Origin: Hippopus hippopus
Lineage: Eukaryota > Mollusca > Bivalvia > Cardiida > Cardiidae
NCBI GenBank assembly: GCA_946811185.2
Contig: OX328106.1
Location: 49,116,311 to 49,180,310 of the forward strand
Direction of reading: 5' to 3'
DNA: 64,000 nt
Shown: positions 53,355-63,996 of the stretch, one piece after another
How positions within the stretch are numbered: the first letter of the stretch is position 1
How the letters are laid out: each line of letters begins with the position of its first letter
The notes under the pieces: generated by a model
The model's input: only the letters and a program-made list of their open reading frames with translations
The model's database searches: none
Told to the model about the DNA's origin: nothing
Translations under genes and position numbers: made by a program

Positions 53355-53580
53355 CTCTATAACAAATGACAAAATTTTTGACTTGTCCAAATTGAAAGCA
53401 TTTGCAGACGACAAAATAAATGTGACTCAAAAATTGAAAACTTGACTTTAGAAGAGTAGAAAACATTGTGGGAAAAGGAGAAAATGCTGGTTACCAGCAT
53501 TTTCTCCTTTTCTCACAATGTTTTCAAAAGGCTTCTTCCTCTGGGTCGTAAAAACCAGGGACTGTGTGGTAAAGGATTAA
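53351..53580 (-). repeat. PM1 MITE copy, full length
   Basis: 230 bp with TTAA at both ends. The CAAAAATTG subtype inside, the GTGTGG type at the end. Confidence 0.9.
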
Positions 53581-54225
53581 GGGTTAAATTTTCTGCCTGT
53601 CAAAGACTCCTCATGATTGATTGTTAGTCTCAACAATGAGACCTAGGATGATTTTTTTCATGTTTGGACATTAATTTTGTTGTGCACCATACCATCTCAA
53701 GTCCATCATAAATTTTCCGGTAGCAAAGATAGAGCGCTATACTGACTTTCTCTTTCGTCGGTTTAATCTATATTGCAGCGAAATGCAATTAACTTTCAGT
53801 AACAAACATGACCAAAGACAAATTATTAAACCTTTCATTGCCTTAAGAGTTTGTAGAAGTTGTTTATAGCATTTAAATCTTGGAAAAAAAAAACCTGACA
53901 TAATCTATCGTGTGTGGTGGCCATTTTGTGTGTTTTCGGGAACGTAAATAATAATTACTCGAGTAACAGATGAAATGAACTGTTTTTTCTTATGTTCAGC
54001 ATTTAAACTGAAAATATTTGTAATTCAAACGAAGGATTGTTGAATAAGCAAGCAACAGGTATGTTCAAATCCTAAGTTTTGTGCTCTATTTGTGAAATTA
54101 TTAGAGCTCAAACTTGCGCACAAAATCTGTCCAGAGATTTCAACTGTTTTTGCCTTGATTGTCTTTGTACTCAGAGGCGACCAGTCAAAAAGTAACATCG
54201 CCTTTGGGGACAGTTATCTGTACTA
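53581..54225. other. No gene identified
   Basis: AT-rich stretch. On the minus strand CAAAATGGCCACC (53926-53938) resembles a YY1 site overlapping a start codon, but its frame and donor do not fit the RhoGAP gene. Confidence 0.4.
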
Positions 54226-54495
54226 GATTGATTGCATGGTGTTTAACGCTTTTTTCTACATTATTTCAGTTATGTCGCAGTGGACAGTGCACCTATCCAT
54301 GCTTTCCTGGAGTTCTGTTACCAGTACTCCACGCAATATCCTTTCCAATGGTCAGCAGTCAGCGGTGAGACAGGAATGAATCCTGTCGCAATGACTATCA
54401 TCAATCGTTGGAAAGAAATTGGCTGAGCTGGTAATCAAACCAGCAACCCCCTGTTCTCAAGTTCTGTGCTTTACCAACTGACCTATCGGGGCTCG
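54226..54495 (-). mobile_element. tRNA-derived SINE copy
   Basis: Same subfamily as 30610. The minus-strand head GCCCCGATAGGTCAGTTGGT is a box A region; box B-like GGTTTGATTACC. The tail is near AAACACCATGCAATC. Confidence 0.8.
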
Positions 54496-54699
54496 GCAAA
54501 AGAATCCTCAATCATATGATTAAACTTTTAGACAAAGGGATGCATGTTATGCGCACATATGCTCAGTTTGTTGCTCTATGGTGATGCACTATTTTAAAAT
54601 GATTTTTCAAAGAGCGATGCTCACATGCTTTTTTGAGTACCTAAGCTTTACTGCCATTTTACATCTAGGTCATGCTGCGGAAAGGTATCTAAGTGTTCA

Positions 54700-54996
54700 C
54701 TGGTTACTAGTAGCTTTTTATCCTTTTCCTACAATGTTCTCAAAAGCCTTTGTTTAGTTAAAGCACAAGGCTGTTTAGTAAAGGTTTCATCTTTTACTGC
54801 ACAATGGCTACTTCTAATGACCCTGGGAAAGAAGCCTTTTGAAAACATTGTGGGAAAAGGACAAAATGCTGGTAACCAGCATTTTTTCCTTTTCCCACAA
54901 TTTTTTCTACCCTATCAAAGAAAATTTGCACCATTTCAGTCACACTGAAATTGTCGTCTGCAAATGCTTTCAATTTGGACAAGGCTAAAGGGTTAA
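54700..54996. repeat. PM1 right half (-) followed by a PM1 copy (+)
   Basis: 54700-54788 is a (-) half starting at the dyad. 54788-54996 is a (+) copy with its last 20 bases shortened (AAGGCTAAAGGGTTAA). Confidence 0.8.
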
Positions 54997-55074
54997 AGAA
55001 TTTATTATTTCTAGCAGAAATCTATCATCGATCTAAATTACAGTAAAACTCTTAATTACGGTTAGCACCGTAAC

Positions 55075-55290
55075 AGTATCTTTTCCACACAGTGTATATG
55101 ATCAAGATCAAATTATAAGACTGTGCAGTCCTATCTTTAATCTACCACATTTCCTGAAATATTCTAAAAAAAATTTATTTTACTGATGAATTTTATGTGT
55201 TAGAAGGACTATGGGAAAAGGGGATGAAAAATTCTGAAAAGAATTTATTTTCCTGGTGAATTTTATGTGTTAGAAGAGCTATGGGAAAAG
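55075..55290. repeat. PM2 remnant and a 70-bp tandem duplication
   Basis: 55075-55160 resembles a PM2 core (GATCAAGATC, GTGCAGTCCTATCTTT). 55161-55220 is repeated at 55231-55290 with few changes (GTGAATTTTATGTGTTAGAA, CTATGGGAAAAGG). Confidence 0.65.
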
Positions 55291-55480
55291 GTGGTTAAAT
55301 ACAATCTTCATAATGCATAATATGAAGCAATTTAGTTGTTGTATGATATGGGTCTATTTTATCTAAAAATTTGTAGAATCATGAGATAGAATGGTCCTTT
55401 AATAAGCAGAATATTTAATATCAATAGCAGAATGTTTCTACTGTGCAGGCTGACATGAATAGATACTTTCTGTACACGCA

Positions 55481-55710
55481 TTAACTCTTTACCACAAAAT
55501 GCAGACTTTTTACAACCCTGGGAAAAAAGCCTTTTGAAAACATTGTGGGAAAAGCAGAAAATGCTGGTTACCAGCATTTTCTCCTTTTCCCACAATGTTT
55601 TCTACCCTATCACAGAAAAAATTGCACCATTTGAGCCACATTGAAATTGTTGTCTGCAAATACTTTGAATTTGGACAAGGCTAAAATTTTGTCGTCTAGT
55701 AAAGGGTTAA
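55481..55710 (+). repeat. PM1 MITE copy, core in inverted sense
   Basis: 230 bp with TTAA at both ends. Flanks are of the + order, but the dyad reads GGTTACC as in - copies. Confidence 0.9.
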
Positions 55711-55742
55711 ACCACCTTTTAACAATGCATGACCCATTCTAT

Positions 55743-55970
55743 TTAACTCTTTACCAAACAACAAAATTTTAGACTGGTCCAAATTGAAAGCACTTGCAGA
55801 CGACAAGATAAACGTAACTTAGAAATTGAATTTGTTACCAGTAGGGTAGAAAACATTGTGGGAAAAGGAGAAAATGCTGGTTACCAGCATTTTCTCCTTT
55901 TCCCACAATGTTTTCAAAAGGCTTCTATCTCGGGGTTGTTAAAACCAGGGATTGTTTGGTAAAGGGTTAA
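55743..55970 (-). repeat. PM1 MITE copy, full length
   Basis: TTAA at both ends, core at 55850-55918 essentially perfect, ends CCAGGGATTGTTTGG. Confidence 0.92.
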
Positions 55971-55995
55971 GACAAAATCACCAATCTTAAAATAT

Positions 55996-56203
55996 TTAAC
56001 CCTTTATCGCAATATCCCAAGCTTTAACCACCCTGAGAAAGAGGCATTTTGAAAACATTATTGGAAAAGCATTTTCTCCTTTTCCCACAATGTTTTCTAC
56101 CCGTTCAGAGTCAAATCTCAACATATGAGTTCCATTTGTCTTCTGCATAATTATTCTTTCAATTTAGACAAGTCTAAAATTTTGTCGTTAGGTAAAAAGT
56201 TAA
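55996..56203 (+). repeat. PM1 MITE, left core arm deleted
   Basis: ACATTATTGGAAAAGC joins ATTTTCTCCTTTTCCC, so about 22 bases around the dyad are lost. TTAA at both ends. Confidence 0.85.
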
Positions 56204-56382
56204 TGATGCAAGGAAGGCGTGATGCCACAAAAACACTCAGCATCTTGGGTTGTCAGTTACTCCTCCCAAACCATCAGAGAATAATCAAGCCCATGCTGAG
56301 AAATATAAATAAAAGTTTACAAATAAATCCCAAGGAAACATTCAAAACCCCAGATGATTAATTATATGGGTTTATCCATGGA

Positions 56383-56847
56383 TTAACCTTTTACCACACA
56401 ATCCTGAGTTTTAACGACCCTGAAAAAGAAGACTTATGAAACCATTGTGAGAAAAGGAGAAAATGCTGGTAACCAGCATTTTCTCCTTTTCCCACAATGG
56501 TTTCTACCTATTCAAAGACAAAATACGATCATTTGAAAAATATGTGAATTTTAGTCTGTGAATTTCTTCCACTCATAAGTCTAAAATCTTGCCATGCGGT
56601 AAAGAGTTAACCCTTGACAGAACAATCCCATCTTTTAATGATTCGGTGGGAAAAGACCTTTGAATCCACACTTTGTGGGAAGATGTGAAAATGGTGATAT
56701 CCCAAAATTCTCCAATTCTTCCAAAAATTTTGTTTTCTCCTCTTTCACAGCCAATTCTCATCATAAACAGTATTTTGTTTTTTATTTTGCCTGAAAATGC
56801 TTTTAATTGGGAAAAGCCTAAAATTTTACTGTGCAGTGAAGAGTTAT
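56383..56847 (+). repeat. Two PM1 copies in direct order
   Basis: 56383-56610 (+, good core with a mismatch in GTGAGAAAAGG) and 56607-56847 (+, strongly diverged, hairpin lost), sharing TTAA 56607-56610. Confidence 0.8.
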
Positions 56848-56938
56848 GTCCATTATTTCTGATTTCTTCACCCTTGCCCTGGTTCCACACCATCCAGAGA
56901 CAAAGATATTAGTAACAGTAACTATTCATACCAATTCA

Positions 56939-57171
56939 TATGAGCCGTACTCTGTGAAAAGGGGGCTTAATGCATCTGCGAAAAGTTTCGACCCAGGTCA
57001 GCCTGCGCAGTCCACGCAGGTTGACCTGGGCAAAACTTTTCGCTATTGGTCAATTTTGTGTATGTCCAAGGACCAGTCTACCTCATGATCAAGTCGGTTG
57101 TTAAAAAAAGTGGTTTTTATGGATCCATAAGTATGCGATGGCATGCTTGGTATGGTGGATCTCGGAGATGC
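56939..57171 (+). mobile_element. PM3 element copy
   Basis: ATGAGCCGTACTCTGTGAAA, core GACCCAGGTCAGCCTGCGCA then CGCAGGTTGACCTGGG, ATGTCCAAGGACCAGTC, TATGGATCCATAAGTATG, GATCTCGGAGATGC. Core pairing is about 24 bases per arm. Confidence 0.8.
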
Positions 57172-57453
57172 AGGTATTGCCAGTAGTTATCATGAATTAA
57201 TCATAGCCCTATGATCTGACACCAGTGAACCTACATTTCTGAGAGTTTGATCATATTAGCATTGTCAGCAAAAGATACTGAAAGCTTTTGGGCATCTCAG
57301 ATAAAATGGAGGGGCACTGACTATCTGGAAAACAATTCTTTGCATGAGTTTGTAGACTCAAGTTTTCCAGCCTGGTCAGAAGTCAAGTATCTTATCTTAG
57401 AAGAAAATCAATCCTTTGAATAATCAAATAATAAAAAACAAAACTGAATCAAA

Positions 57454-57681
57454 TTAACTCTTTACCAAACAATCCCAAGTTTTAACGACCCTTGGGAGGA
57501 AGGGTTTTGAAAACATTGTGGGAAAAGGAGAAAATGCTGTTAACCAGCATTTTCTCCTTTTCCCACAATGTTTTCTGCTCAATCAAAGACAAAGTTCATC
57601 ATTTGAATCATATTTGTTTGTTGTCTGCCAATGCTTTGAATCTGGATGAATCTAAAATTTTGTAATTTGGTAAAGAGTTAA
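57454..57681 (+). repeat. PM1 MITE copy, full length
   Basis: TTAA at both ends; centre GCTGTTAACCAGC. Confidence 0.9.
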
Positions 57682-57856
57682 ACTGAAAAAATATTTCATT
57701 CACGGCAAGGTCTCCATTTGTAACAATAGGTCTTATACATTCTACTATATCTTTGCTTTACAATATTTATTGATGTCCCTCTGACCTTCTCTAGGAATGG
57801 AGTCGATGATGGGAGGATTAGGTGTGAGAAATGTGACTTCGGATTTAAATTTAGAA

Positions 57857-58086
57857 CTCGATCCTTTACCTCAAAATCTAAAGTTATAATGACTGAGGAA
57901 GAATCCCTTTGAAAACACTGTGAAAAAAGGAGAAAATGATGGTAATCAGCATTTTATCCTTTTAAGTCGATGTTCTCTAGCCTTTCTAAGACAGATTCAA
58001 TTATTTGAGCCATATTTGATTCATTTTCTGTAAATGCTTTCAATTAGAAGAAATCTGAATTATCATCATCTAGTATGGAGTTTTAA
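57857..58086 (+). repeat. PM1 MITE, diverged
   Basis: GATCCTTTACCTCAAAATCT; the core left arm is present (AAGGAGAAAATGATGGTAAT), right arm poor. Ends GTATGGAGTTTTAA. Confidence 0.75.
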
Positions 58087-58348
58087 AAAGTACACTAAAA
58101 TGAATGGAAATAAAGTGACAATGTGTCTCATTTAAAGCTCGACCTGTGCAAATGTTTTTTTCACAATATTGTAAAGAAAAACTAATCTTGTTCCACTTGA
58201 AAGTTCAGCCTCAACTAACGATGCCAATTTATCTTTTCAAGTGACTTTAATTCAATTTCTTGGGAAGTCAGATGGACACAATTTTTTCTCATGGGGTGGC
58301 TTACAATGAACCCAATACTCCTTGAGACAAATTTAAAGCAGACAACTA

Positions 58349-58553
58349 TTGACTCTTTCCACACCATAGACAACACCAGAAGCTTTTGTGGACAGTGCAG
58401 ATCGAGATCAGACTGCACAGAATGTGCAGTCTGATATCTGATCAACACTGTCCACTGCTTTATTCTGGATTATGACTGAACTCTGTTGATCTTGCATTGA
58501 AACTGTATTTGTAGCCTTTGAGAAAATGCAATTTATTGTAATGAAAGAGTTAA
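58349..58553 (-). repeat. PM2b MITE copy
   Basis: TTGACTCTTTCCACACCATA at one end and ATGAAAGAGTTAA at the other. Core GACTGCACAGAATGTGCAGT within GTGGACAGTG blocks. Inverse order to 36601. Confidence 0.83.
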
Positions 58554-58705
58554 CACATATTTGTACTATACTTATTTTCAACATATATTGAGGTTTACTA
58601 TATGACCCTATTAGGAAATATTGTGGCAAAATGAGACATTGCTAGGCCTCTCATTATGAACAATTTCTGCTTTCACCAAACTGTTTTCAAAACACATATG
58701 CTGCA

Positions 58706-58933
58706 TTAATCCTAAACCTACACAATCCCATCTTTGAACGACCCTGAGGAAGATGCCTTTTTGAAAACACTGTGGGAAAAGGAGAAAATGCTGATAACCA
58801 GCATTTTCTCCTTTTCCCACGTTTTCTACCCCTCCCAAAATGAATTTTAACTTTTGAGTCACATTTATTTTGTCATCTGCAAATACTTTCAATTTGGACT
58901 GGTCTAAAATTTTGAAGTTTGGTACAGAGTTAA
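58706..58933 (+). repeat. PM1 MITE copy
   Basis: TTAA at both ends. The right core arm lacks six bases (CCCACGTTTTC). Confidence 0.88.
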
Positions 58934-59135
58934 TGTGCTGAATAAACCCAAATTATGTTTTCAGAATAGAAATAAGACCAAAAAAAGCACAGTTTCAAGG
59001 TTGTTCTAGTCTAGAGTGTTGCAGCAAAGCAGACAATGTAGAACAAAGATCAGGTTGCATGTTTCGTGCAGCCTGATTTTGAACTACAGTGGCCGCAAAG
59101 GCAACGACAGTTGTGAAAGGCGCCTTAAGGTTTAA
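58930..59135 (+). repeat. PM2 MITE copy, full length
   Basis: Shares TTAA 58930-58933 with the preceding PM1. GTGCTGAATAAACCCAAATT, core GCATGTTTCGTGC, then GTGAAAGGCGCCTTAAGG. Confidence 0.88.
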
Positions 59136-59688
59136 TGTTCGCGGTTAGAGGTTTGCCCTTCCATAAAGTACTTTTGTAAGTTTGTGATTTGTCAAATGAA
59201 ATCAAAATGTAACATTTTCTAATATCAAGAAATAAAGAAAAAAATATTAAGCATTGAGACATTATGAATTATTAGAAAGAATAACTGGGTATATCTTATA
59301 GGTGAAATGTCATGTATTGACTGAATGGTCAAAATGCTATTTATGACAGACACCAATGTGGTAAGGGCCAAGGGTTCAATTTACCCATGCTGAGCAGAAA
59401 AATGGAAAATGCATTCACCAATGGTCAGGGCTGGGTCAGTTTGGTATGGTCTACTGGACATTGTCCAAAATGTCCCACCAGGGTATCTACACTCCGTCCT
59501 ATTTCTGCCAGAATTCATTTATAAAACAAAATGGGGGAGTTTTGTAAAAGCAATGGCTATTTACTTAAGAATCATGTCATCCTTGAGAATGAATCAAGAA
59601 CCAGTAGATTACCTTTAGCTCAATCCTAAATTTGTTGAGAGCACACAGGCACTTGATGTTTGAATTGAGACATCACTTGATGTTTGAC
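59136..59688. other. No gene seen
   Basis: About 550 bases. A plus-strand frame at 59409-59618 has no known motif. Confidence 0.4.
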
Positions 59689-59702
59689 AAACTTTACAAT
59701 CT

Positions 59703-59868
59703 AAATGTTGGTTTGTTTGTATTGGGAGTTTGATGCCGTTTTAACAGCTTATGTCATATCACAGTGCACCTACGCATGTGTTTCCTGGCCTTCTCACACC
59801 AGCACTGGCACAACTTTCTTTCAAAGTCACTGGCTACTTTTCTCAAATGCATCAGAGGTGAGAGGCGA
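59703..59868 (-). mobile_element. SINE copy, 5'-truncated, with target-site duplication
   Basis: Same subfamily as 20150 but without the tRNA head. AAACTTTACAATCT occurs at 59689-59702 and 59869-59882, so the truncation dates from insertion. Confidence 0.85.
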
Positions 59869-60127
59869 AAACTTTACAATCTGTAATCATATATATTAGA
59901 TGTGGTGTCAAAATGTTTTACCTTCCAAACAATATTTATCTGTTTTTCTCCTATGTATGGATAAATTACTGCTGAATAATATTAAAGTAATTACTTTTTC
60001 CATCAATATGTTAAAAATACTGACAAATATCTGAAAGATGTTTTCAACAGGTAATATAGTTGGACAACTTGTCGTATGTATTGTGTTCTAGAGGTCAAAG
60101 TTTGTCAAAAATCATGTGGCTGTGTGA

Positions 60128-60180
60128 AAGCAACAACAAGAAGAGCACCTTAGGTGGCTGCCAATGCTCTGTTAGCCATT
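60128..60180 (-). mobile_element. Helentron-like terminal fragment
   Basis: AAGAAGAGCACCTTAGGTGG then CTGCCAATGCTC repeats the hairpin end seen at 11630 and 20866. The rest of the element is absent. Confidence 0.45.
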
Positions 60181-60199
60181 AAATTGTTGCTATTAGAAA

Positions 60200-60314
60200 T
60201 ATTTACATACCAAATACTTTAACCAATCAGGAGTTGTGTTACTTTCATATTTAGAAAATTGTGGCGAATAAGACAAAGAATGTTCTTAAGAACGGTTGGT
60301 GAATATGGAACCTG
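60200..60314. mobile_element. PM5 half copy
   Basis: CAATCAGGAGTTGTGTTACT, AAGACAAAGAATGTTCTTAA and GGTTGGTGAATATGGAACC match the right half of 40486-40693. Confidence 0.7.
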
Positions 60315-60402
60315 GGCATGTTTGATTCTAAGCAAATAGTACTACGAATAGACTGAACAAAAAAGGGGGATAACTTTACACCAAAAATATTTTGAGGGGT
60401 TT

Positions 60403-60631
60403 TCAACCCTTTACCAAACAATCCCTGGTTTTCACGACCCAGAGGAAGAAGCCTTCTGAAAACATTGTGGGAAAAGGAGAAAATGCTGGTAACCAGCATT
60501 TTCTCCTTTAACCACAATGTTTTTTACTCTTTCAAAGTCCAGTTTCAATTTTTGAGTCACGATTATTTTGTCGTCTGCAAACGCTTTCAATTTGAACAAG
60601 TCTAAAATTTTGTCGTTTGGTAAAGAGTTAA
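60403..60631 (+). repeat. PM1 MITE copy, full length
   Basis: Starts TCAACCCTTTACCAAACAAT, of the CAATCCCTGG/TTTCAATTTTTGAGT subtype. The right core arm has CTTTAACCACAATG. Confidence 0.9.
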
Positions 60632-60667
60632 TGCACTATTTGTATGGGTTCTTTTGATAGTTATTGT

Positions 60668-60928
60668 AAGTCTTTATCACATTACAAAAATGTAGACTTG
60701 TCCAGATTGAAAGCAAATGTAGACAACAACAAAATTTTTAACTTGTCCAAATTCAAAGCTTTTGCAAACAATGAATAAAATGTGGTTCAAATTATTAGGT
60801 TTTTCTTTGAAGGTAAGAAAACATTGTAACAAAGAGAAGGAGAAAATGCTGGTTAACTGCATTTTCTCTATTTCCCATCATGTTTTCAAAGGATCGGTAA
60901 AAATTTGAGATTGTGTGGTAAAAAGCTA
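60668..60928 (-). repeat. PM1 MITE with duplicated 45-bp inner segment
   Basis: The block from ACAAAAA-TGTAGACTTGTC to GTAGACAAC (60681-60727) is repeated at 60728-60772, making the copy about 35-45 bases longer than usual. Confidence 0.8.
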
Positions 60929-60936
60929 GCCAGAGT

Positions 60937-61133
60937 TTAACCCTTTACCACACAATCCAGACAGAAGGTTTTTTAAAAAACACAGTGGGAAAAGGAGGAA
61001 ATGCTGGTAACCAGCATTTTCTCCTTTTCCCAGAACATTTTCTACCTTTCCAAAAAAAAAAAATCAATTTTGTAGTCACATTTACTTTCAATTTGGACCA
61101 GTCTGAAATTTTATTGTTTGTTAAAGGGTTTAA
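60937..61133 (+). repeat. PM1 MITE, two internal gaps
   Basis: TTAACCCTTTACCACACAAT; the GAGTTTTAACGACCC part and the GTCGTCTGCAAATG part are missing. Core good. Confidence 0.82.
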
Positions 61134-61607
61134 GTAAGAGTATCTTACAATTGGACAATGGTACAAACTATGACATGGCTGTGACAACATCTCACTGTTT
61201 TCTTCTTCAGGGCTGAGTACAACTATAATAATGAATTTTAGCCTCTCTACCAATTTGCTGACTTAAGTCTTTGTCAAACTAATGCAGCGAAGGGGAAAAA
61301 AATGTCAGTCAGAATTAAAGTGTGTTCACATGAAATTTTATAAATTTCAGTTTTCCCACATTCTTGTCTCTGTCCAGGATTCACATCAAATTTTCTCTAA
61401 GCCAAGCCTGTTTTTGATACATTTCAAGTTTGTTTTCAATTACCAAGGTCTGAATTTGAATTAAGCCTAATCCTGGTACCCTTTCTCATGATACATTATT
61501 TCAGATGTTATTTTACTTTCTAATGAAAGCTAGTTGCAAGCTATTTTCTTTTATTACTTGCTTGTAACTACAATTACAAGGTTTGTAATTCTAGTTTATC
61601 AATAAAA
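61134..61607. other. No gene seen
   Basis: Unique AT-rich stretch of about 470 bases. Confidence 0.4.
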
Positions 61608-61838
61608 TTAACTCTTTATCAAACAACAAAATTTTGGGCTCACCAAATTGAAAGCACTTGCGGATGACAGAACTAATTTTAAGCTCAACTGATGATTACT
61701 GTCTTTGATGGAGTAGAAAATACTGTGGACAAAAGGAGAAAATGCTGGTTATCAGCATTTTCTCCTTTTCCCACAATGTTTACAAAAGGCTTCTTTCTGA
61801 GAGACGTTAAAACTAAGGATTAAGTGGTAAAGACTTAG
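61608..61838 (-). repeat. PM1 MITE copy
   Basis: TTAA start, core near-perfect with a one-base insertion in the left arm. The right end is decayed. Confidence 0.85.
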
Positions 61839-61929
61839 TGGTAAAAAAAATCTTGCAATGTAGATCTACTGAATCTCCGAAAACATTTTAGTTGTGGGAA
61901 CAGTATAAAGTATCAGGAGTTGACTTATT

Positions 61930-62190
61930 TTTTTACATGACCAAATTTTAGAATTGTCCAAATTAAAAGCATTTGTAAGCAACAAAATTTTAGAATTGTT
62001 AAAATTAAAAAGCATTTGTAGACAACAAAATCAAAGGTGGCTAAAATGGCTGAATTTGTCTCTGAAGGAGCAGAAAACATTGTGGAAAAAGGAGAATATG
62101 CTGGACTAGCATTTTCTCTTTTTACCATAATATTTTAAATAGGCTTCTTTCCCAGGGTCTTCAAAATCTGGGATTGTTTGGAACAGGTTT
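61930..62190 (-). repeat. PM1 MITE with duplicated 44-bp inner segment
   Basis: The block ending GCATTTGTA is repeated (61937-61980 and 61981-62024), at the same place as in the copy at 60668. The core is shortened at the dyad (GCTGGACTAGC). Confidence 0.8.
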
Positions 62191-62254
62191 TATTATTATT
62201 TATAAAACATTATTGTAATTGCAAAATACTGATTACCTGGATCATTGATTAATG

Positions 62255-62368
62255 GCAAAAAACATATATGAGAAAGACATTGAGGCGAAGGGAGAAAATG
62301 CTTATCATGAGCAATTTCTCCTTTTGCCACAACCACCAATAATTTCTTCTTTTGCAACAATGTTGTTT
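62255..62368. repeat. PM1 core fragments
   Basis: GGGAGAAAATGCTTATCATG, AGCAATTTCTCCTTTTGCC, and a second CTTCTTTTGCAACAATG. No termini. Confidence 0.5.
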
Positions 62369-62723
62369 TTTTCTGTGTGAATGTTATACATATCATCCTA
62401 TGAAAACAGAAAACTCATCAATTACAGAGGTGAGAAAATTACTGGTCAGGGTTAAAGGTTGGAGACAAATTGCCAAGGGCCAGAAAAAGTCCTGGTCAAT
62501 CGTTCACTGGTCACTTCTTTTTCCACTAGTATCTCCTTTCAATGGATCAAAGCCAAAGTTAATCACATCTTCTTAAGTTTCAGTCTGAAGTCATCTGCCG
62601 AAAATATTTTGGCTACAGTTGCTTACAAGTTCTTGACCCTAGGCTATACCTCATGAATGATGCCCTGTTTTGCCTCTTCTTAGGGATCAAACTTGATAGG
62701 CCAAAAGAAACAATTAACAATGG
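62369..62723. other. No gene seen
   Basis: About 350 bases. Overlapping short plus-strand frames show no motif. Confidence 0.4.
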
Positions 62724-62954
62724 TGTAACTCTTTACCTTGTAATCCGGACTTTTGAGGACCCTAACAAAGACAGCTTTGGAAAACATAGTGAAAAAATGA
62801 GAAAATGCTGGTAACCAGCATTTTCTCCTTTTCCCACTATGTTTTCTGCCCCATTAAAAACAAATTCCATCATTTGAGCCACATTTAATTTGTCGTCTGC
62901 AAATGCTTTCAATTTGGACATGTCTAACATTTTGTTGTTTGGTAAAGAGGTAAT
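62724..62954 (+). repeat. PM1 MITE copy
   Basis: GTAACTCTTTACCTTGTAAT, core GTGAAAAAATGAGAAAATGC on the left against a normal right arm. Ends GGTAAAGAGGTAA. Confidence 0.87.
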
Positions 62955-62980
62955 TTAATTATGGTGTCATTTTGTAAGCT

Positions 62981-63105
62981 ACTGACCCCTTTCATTACCA
63001 ATGACAACTACAGTAGCTTTTGTGGATGGTGTAGATTAGGATCAGACTGCATAGAACATGCAGTCTGATCCTGAATCTACACTGTGCAGTACATGATAGT
63101 TACCT
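62981..63105. repeat. PM2b fragment with core
   Basis: ACCCCTTTCATTACCAATGA, GTAGCTTTTGTGGATGGTGT, core GACTGCATAGAACATGCAGT. The other flank is missing. Confidence 0.68.
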
Positions 63106-63208
63106 ATGACAATAGTCATCTTCAAAAGCAGTGGAAATCTGCTTATACAAACAGGACAAGGGAATTCCTGGAGTTGGAAGTGAAAGAGAACTTTGTATTA
63201 AGAAGACT

Positions 63209-63350
63209 ATATCTAACTTGTCCACTTTGATAGAATTTGTGGACGGCAAATTTCAATGGTTGCTAGCATTTTCTTTTTTTTTCCCACAATGTTTTCAAAA
63301 GCCTTCTTCCTCAGGGTCATTAAAACTGAGGACTAGTTTGTAAAGGGTTG
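63209..63350 (-). repeat. PM1 MITE, left core arm missing
   Basis: CTAACTTGTCCACTTTGATA, then GGTTGCTAGCATTTTCTTTT joined to the normal right half. Confidence 0.75.
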
Positions 63351-63384
63351 AGTGCTGGGCATAGCTGAAATTGCTTTAAAATTA

Positions 63385-63450
63385 CAAGACCATTCATCAA
63401 AGTCAAACTGCACAAACATGTAGTCTGATCTTAGATTTACACTTTCCAAC
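63385..63450. repeat. PM2 core scrap
   Basis: CAAAGTCAAACTGCACAAAC and ATGTAGTCTGATCTTAGATT. Confidence 0.5.
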
Positions 63451-63549
63451 AGTGTGCAAGAAATTCTGGCAGAAAAAGCCTTGAAGTCGCAATATCTGGG
63501 TTTCTATAAGAGGCTGAATATAAATTCCTTTCCAATATTTGAAGCATTT

Positions 63550-63696
63550 TGATTCTTTTCCAAACAACAAAATTTTAGGCTTGTCTTAATTGATAGCATG
63601 TACAGACAACAAATTAATTGTGGCTCAATTTTGCTTTAAACGAGTAGAAAACATTGCGGAATAAAGAGAAATTTTGTTGTTTGATAAAGAGGTAAT
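63550..63696. repeat. Chimeric PM1: - left half joined to + right end
   Basis: CAAACAACAAAATTTTAGGC through GTAGAAAACATTGCGG, then an abrupt join to AATTTTGTTGTTTGATAAAG, which is the inverse of the same terminus. The copy therefore has two left termini. Confidence 0.7.
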
Positions 63697-63719
63697 GGTC
63701 CGTTAGCTAATAAACGACA

Positions 63720-63737
63720 CCCCCCCCCCCCCCCCAC
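63720..63737. repeat. Poly-C run
   Basis: 18 C residues, then A and more C. Confidence 0.85.
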
Positions 63738-63767
63738 CCCCATCCAAGCACCTGTTACTTATTATAC

Positions 63768-63996
63768 TCTTAATCCTGTATTGCACAATCCAGTGTTTTA
63801 ACTGTTTTTACGCATTGGCGAAGAAGATTTTGAAAACAATATAGAAAAAGGCAAAAATGCTGCTGACTAGCGTTTTTTCTTTTTCCCACAATGTTTTCTA
63901 TGCTGTCAAAGAGATACCCTGCAATTTAATTTCCATTAGTTTATCCAAATGCTTTCAATTTGGAGAGGTCTAAAATTTGTCATCTCCTAGAGTTAA
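63768..63996 (+). repeat. PM1 MITE, diverged
   Basis: CTCTTAATCCTGTATTGCAC, core arms unequal (AAGGCAAAAATGCTGCTGAC), ends CTAGAGTTAA. Confidence 0.75.

Noticed and set aside
53914..53940. CAAAATGGCCACC on the minus strand as the RhoGAP start exon
   Set aside because: The only nearby donor would give phase 0, while the next exon needs phase 1.
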